Source of the DNA: Gilvimarinus gilvus | GTDB lineage: Bacteria > Pseudomonadota > Gammaproteobacteria > Pseudomonadales > Cellvibrionaceae | Length of the DNA stretch: 64,000 nucleotides | Direction of reading: 5' to 3' | NCBI RefSeq assembly: GCF_030518155.1 | Contig: NZ_JAULRU010000577.1 | Span: 124,001-188,000 of the forward strand | In this document: positions 61,674-64,000 of the stretch, in pieces | How the letters are laid out: each line of letters opens with the position of its first letter | How positions within the stretch are numbered: position 1 is the stretch's first letter | The notes under the pieces: model-generated | Told to the model about the DNA's origin: nothing | Database searches by the model: none | Seen by the model: the letters and a program-made list of their open reading frames with translations, nothing else | Position numbers and translations under genes: made by a program

Positions 61674-63593
61674 TTAGGGTGAATAGCCTATCCCCAAACA
61701 CGGCGACCCACTTTGCTGAATTCCATGCTCGTCCAATAAGGGTATCCCCTCAATAGAATTTGCTCCATAGGTCAACGCCTGCCAATCACTCAACGCATAA
61801 TTATCACCCAGATCCCCCCAGCTTCCTTCAGCAGCAAAATAATTTATCTTGTACTCACCAGTAGATGAGTAATAACAGTTGTGATCTGAAGATAAATTAA
61901 TGCCTTCGTTAAACTCGACATCCGAGCCATACGTCCATACTCTATACTGAGTGTCAGAGAAAACATTGTGATGAATGTTTGCGCTTTTCGCCCCCAATCC
62001 ATAGGCGCTCATATAGCTTCCATCGTTACTTCCATCCGCCAAATAAAGGGTTCCACCGACAAACGTGTTATAGGAGATTTCCACACCTGTCGTGAAGGGG
62101 GGGCTTGTTCCATCCTCCCGGTGAACACGCACACCACCTGTATTAATAAAGCGATTATTGTATATTTCTGTTCTATTTTGATTGGTATCTATACTGCTTA
62201 GGTTTCCCGAGCCCGTCAAATCGTGGAAATAATTATCATGGATCCGAGTATAACCACCGGAGCCTGGCGTTGTTTCTCCGTGCTTGTAATATATACCGGC
62301 ACCTTGACCATAAAACTCATTGTGGCGTACGGTAATATTTGTGGCCCGGTAGAACTTCACATAAGCGCCGACTTGATCGGTACCAGCTTTAGGTATGTAA
62401 TCATGAAATTGACAATTTTCGATTACAACATTGTCATAACTATGTACGTATAGAAAACCAGAATCATCGTAATACTCCATATTGGCGAACTCAATATTTC
62501 GCAAAGTGATGTTTTCTTCCGGAATGTCATACCCAACACGTACGCCTTTGTTGAAACAGTTCTCAATTCTCATGTCTTGTAAGACTAAATTAGAAATACC
62601 ATCAATGTGAACGCAACCCTTTGTCAGATCTCCTCGAATAGTCACCTGCTCATCGGGGTAACCTTTAATCGTAACAGGTTGCGTGACAGTAGGCTGTGGG
62701 TCCGAGAAATTGACATACTTTTCTAGGTTAATTATGGACTCGGCACTTGTGACACGGTAGTAGTCAGTGTAAACACCACCGCGCAGATACAGATAATCTC
62801 CGCGAGAAAGCTGAGGTATCAACGACTCAATGCTGCCAGGATTTTTAAAGCTGCCATCGCCGGTGGCGCCCGGCCCCGAGTAGTAGCACCTTGAATCCAC
62901 ATTGGCCTCGCAGACAATTTCGTTGACATCATTAACATGAATAGTGACATTATCTGTATCAGTAAGGCCCTGCGAATCTGTGACTGTTAGTGTCACAACT
63001 ATAGTGGAGTCGTCGCTCACTTCGGGCGCGACGAACGTAGCCTTACTACGGTTTCGATTACTAATTGTGATGCTGGGGCCGCTGATTTGGCGCCACTGGT
63101 AGGCAAGTGGCTCGATTTGATCGTCGCGGCTGCGATGCCCGGCAAGCTCCACCAATTGCCCTTCATCAACATTTTGATTGAAGCCTGCATGGGCAACAGG
63201 CTGTGAATTGGCCGCTAAACTGGAAGAACTGGAAGAACTGGAGGAACTGGAGGAACTGGAGCTACTTGTACTCAGCGTCGAGGAGCTAGATATCGAAATA
63301 GATGAGCTAGAACTTGGGGTCGAACTTACTACAACCGAGGACTGCGAAGAGCCGCTCGATGGTGAACTCCCTGCCGAGGAGCCCCCGCTGGAGACGCTAG
63401 ATTCAGAAGAATTCTCCGATGTCGAACTCACTGAAGACGTCGAACTAACTGTTGACTGAGAAGATTCACTCGACGAGTTGGAACTGGAACTCAGCACTTG
63501 AGACGAGGCTTGACTGGTGTTCCCACCCCCATCGCCACCACAAGCAGCGAGAAAACAGCTTACTAAAAGAACAATTGAATAATTTTTAAACAT
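61674..63593 (-). CDS. Poly-serine lipoprotein with Ig/PKD-like domain and right-handed beta-helix
   Basis: A 639-residue secreted lipoprotein (signal FLAA-C18). A long Ser-rich linker (about 24-125) ends in a run of 15 or more serines. A PKD/cadherin-like domain follows (about 130-230: AHAGFNQNVDEGQLVELAG, YQWRQISGP, DSTIVVTLTVTDSQG). The remainder is a parallel beta-helix (about 250-639) with PbH1 turns such as ITLRNIEFANM and IHHNVFSDTQYRVW. This architecture is common in secreted polysaccharide lyases and glycan-binding proteins of marine gammaproteobacteria; no catalytic triad was assigned. ATG 63593 gives the lipoprotein signal with AGGGAT upstream; the frame is open to 63620. Confidence 0.83.
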   Translation of the reverse strand: MFKNYSIVLLVSCFLAACGGDGGGNTSQASSQVLSSSSNSSSESSQSTVSSTSSVSSTSENSSESSVSSGGSSAGSSPSSGSSQSSVVVSSTPSSSSSISISSSSTLSTSSSSSSSSSSSSSSSSLAANSQPVAHAGFNQNVDEGQLVELAGHRSRDDQIEPLAYQWRQISGPSITISNRNRSKATFVAPEVSDDSTIVVTLTVTDSQGLTDTDNVTIHVNDVNEIVCEANVDSRCYYSGPGATGDGSFKNPGSIESLIPQLSRGDYLYLRGGVYTDYYRVTSAESIINLEKYVNFSDPQPTVTQPVTIKGYPDEQVTIRGDLTKGCVHIDGISNLVLQDMRIENCFNKGVRVGYDIPEENITLRNIEFANMEYYDDSGFLYVHSYDNVVIENCQFHDYIPKAGTDQVGAYVKFYRATNITVRHNEFYGQGAGIYYKHGETTPGSGGYTRIHDNYFHDLTGSGNLSSIDTNQNRTEIYNNRFINTGGVRVHREDGTSPPFTTGVEISYNTFVGGTLYLADGSNDGSYMSAYGLGAKSANIHHNVFSDTQYRVWTYGSDVEFNEGINLSSDHNCYYSSTGEYKINYFAAEGSWGDLGDNYALSDWQALTYGANSIEGIPLLDEHGIQQSGSPCLGIGYSP

Positions 63594-63620
63594 TGACAAT
63601 ATCCCTATTGCGTTTGGCAT

Positions 63621-64000
63621 GGAGCACGGGGCTCCCTTCTTTGCTCAATTATATCAGCATAGTCATCACGACAATGTGAACAGGTACCGGATCGCGACCG
63701 GCAAAAAGGCGGGTAACAATGGACAAAGGCGCGGCACTTGCTAGCATAGACCAAATAAGCCAGCCATCATTACGCGCCCTCACCCCGAGCGCGTCGACCC
63801 TTTTATAAACATACATAGGCTACGCATCACCGTACCACCACCTCACACACTATTCGATTGTTAAAACAATCAAAACCTAGCGTATGATTTACATCATCAT
63901 ATGAAAATGGTTTTTCGGTGTATGGATTTTTGAAGCTGGAGCCAGCAATTGCATCCTGAACTGATGCAGTGCTTGACTTGATTTCAAGCTGTAAGCTTAC
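63621..64000. other. Upstream flank of the beta-helix lipoprotein gene to the window edge
   Basis: A 380-bp end segment without a credible gene. GATTGTT-AA-AACAATC (63856-63871) is a perfect short palindrome and a possible regulator site. Promoter elements for the minus-strand gene are expected between 63600 and 63700 but were not defined. Confidence 0.4.

Overview
The window is a chromosomal segment of a Gram-negative gammaproteobacterium. The best guess is a marine or soil polysaccharide degrader of the Cellvibrionaceae type (Cellvibrio, Saccharophagus, Teredinibacter, Gilvimarinus group). This rests on secreted lipoproteins with long poly-serine linkers, a GH43 and esterase cluster, Mpl, PanC/PanD and Wza/Wzz genes of proteobacterial type, and lipobox signal peptides. 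The genus is an inference. No rRNA or tRNA gene was recognised.

Layout. 1-3124: a tightly packed housekeeping operon, mpl (cut by the left edge), ubiX, an HMG-CoA lyase gene and a DUF2288 gene. 3251-3985: a TauE/SafE-type permease. 4220-10114: a hemicellulose island with two divergent GH43 lipoproteins and two secreted alpha/beta-hydrolase esterases. 10343-11063: a VapBC-type toxin-antitoxin pair with a perfect 17-bp-arm operator. 11196-12443: a CRISPR array of 21 repeats and 20 spacers. 12491-20690: a complete type I-E cas operon in the order cas3-cse1-cse2-cas6e-cas7e-cas5e-cas1-cas2. A cysteine-rich lipoprotein and a WYL-domain regulator lie directly upstream, on the same strand. 22803-26890: metabolic and accessory genes (Tas-like reductase, BASS transporter, SmrA) and a membrane protein with a degenerate GGDEF domain that keeps its I-site.

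27010-44570 is an exopolysaccharide locus of Wzx/Wzy type. It holds a nucleotide-sugar epimerase, an ExeA-like ATPase, a BY-kinase-like ATPase, Wza, Wzz, a Wzy-like polymerase, a GT4 enzyme and Wzx on the plus strand. On the minus strand are Ugd, an OmpA-type lipoprotein and two GT2 enzymes. A lyase-like secreted protein and the priming sugar transferase, which carries a PilZ-like tail, close the locus. Two features point to c-di-GMP control: the I-site of the degenerate GGDEF protein next door and the PilZ-like tail.

44874-51757: RND efflux permease and adaptor, then acetyl-CoA synthetase. 52182-55496: a 1104-residue poly-serine lipoprotein with a G8 domain and beta-helix, preceded by two LacI-type operator motifs. 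55738-57022: panD and panC. 57276-61168: small accessory genes (secreted protein, Gly-rich membrane peptide, MOSC, DUF1428, NYN-LOTUS). 61674-63593: a second poly-serine beta-helix lipoprotein.

Two genome-scale patterns stand out in the non-coding DNA. Five of the nine convergent gene junctions carry 7-bp-period tandem repeats at the gene 3' ends, in two cases as mirror-image arrays at both ends. Two non-coding elements of about 265-276 bp with terminal inverted repeats look like MITEs; one has CTAG direct repeats on both sides. All calls come from reading the sequence; no database search was run.
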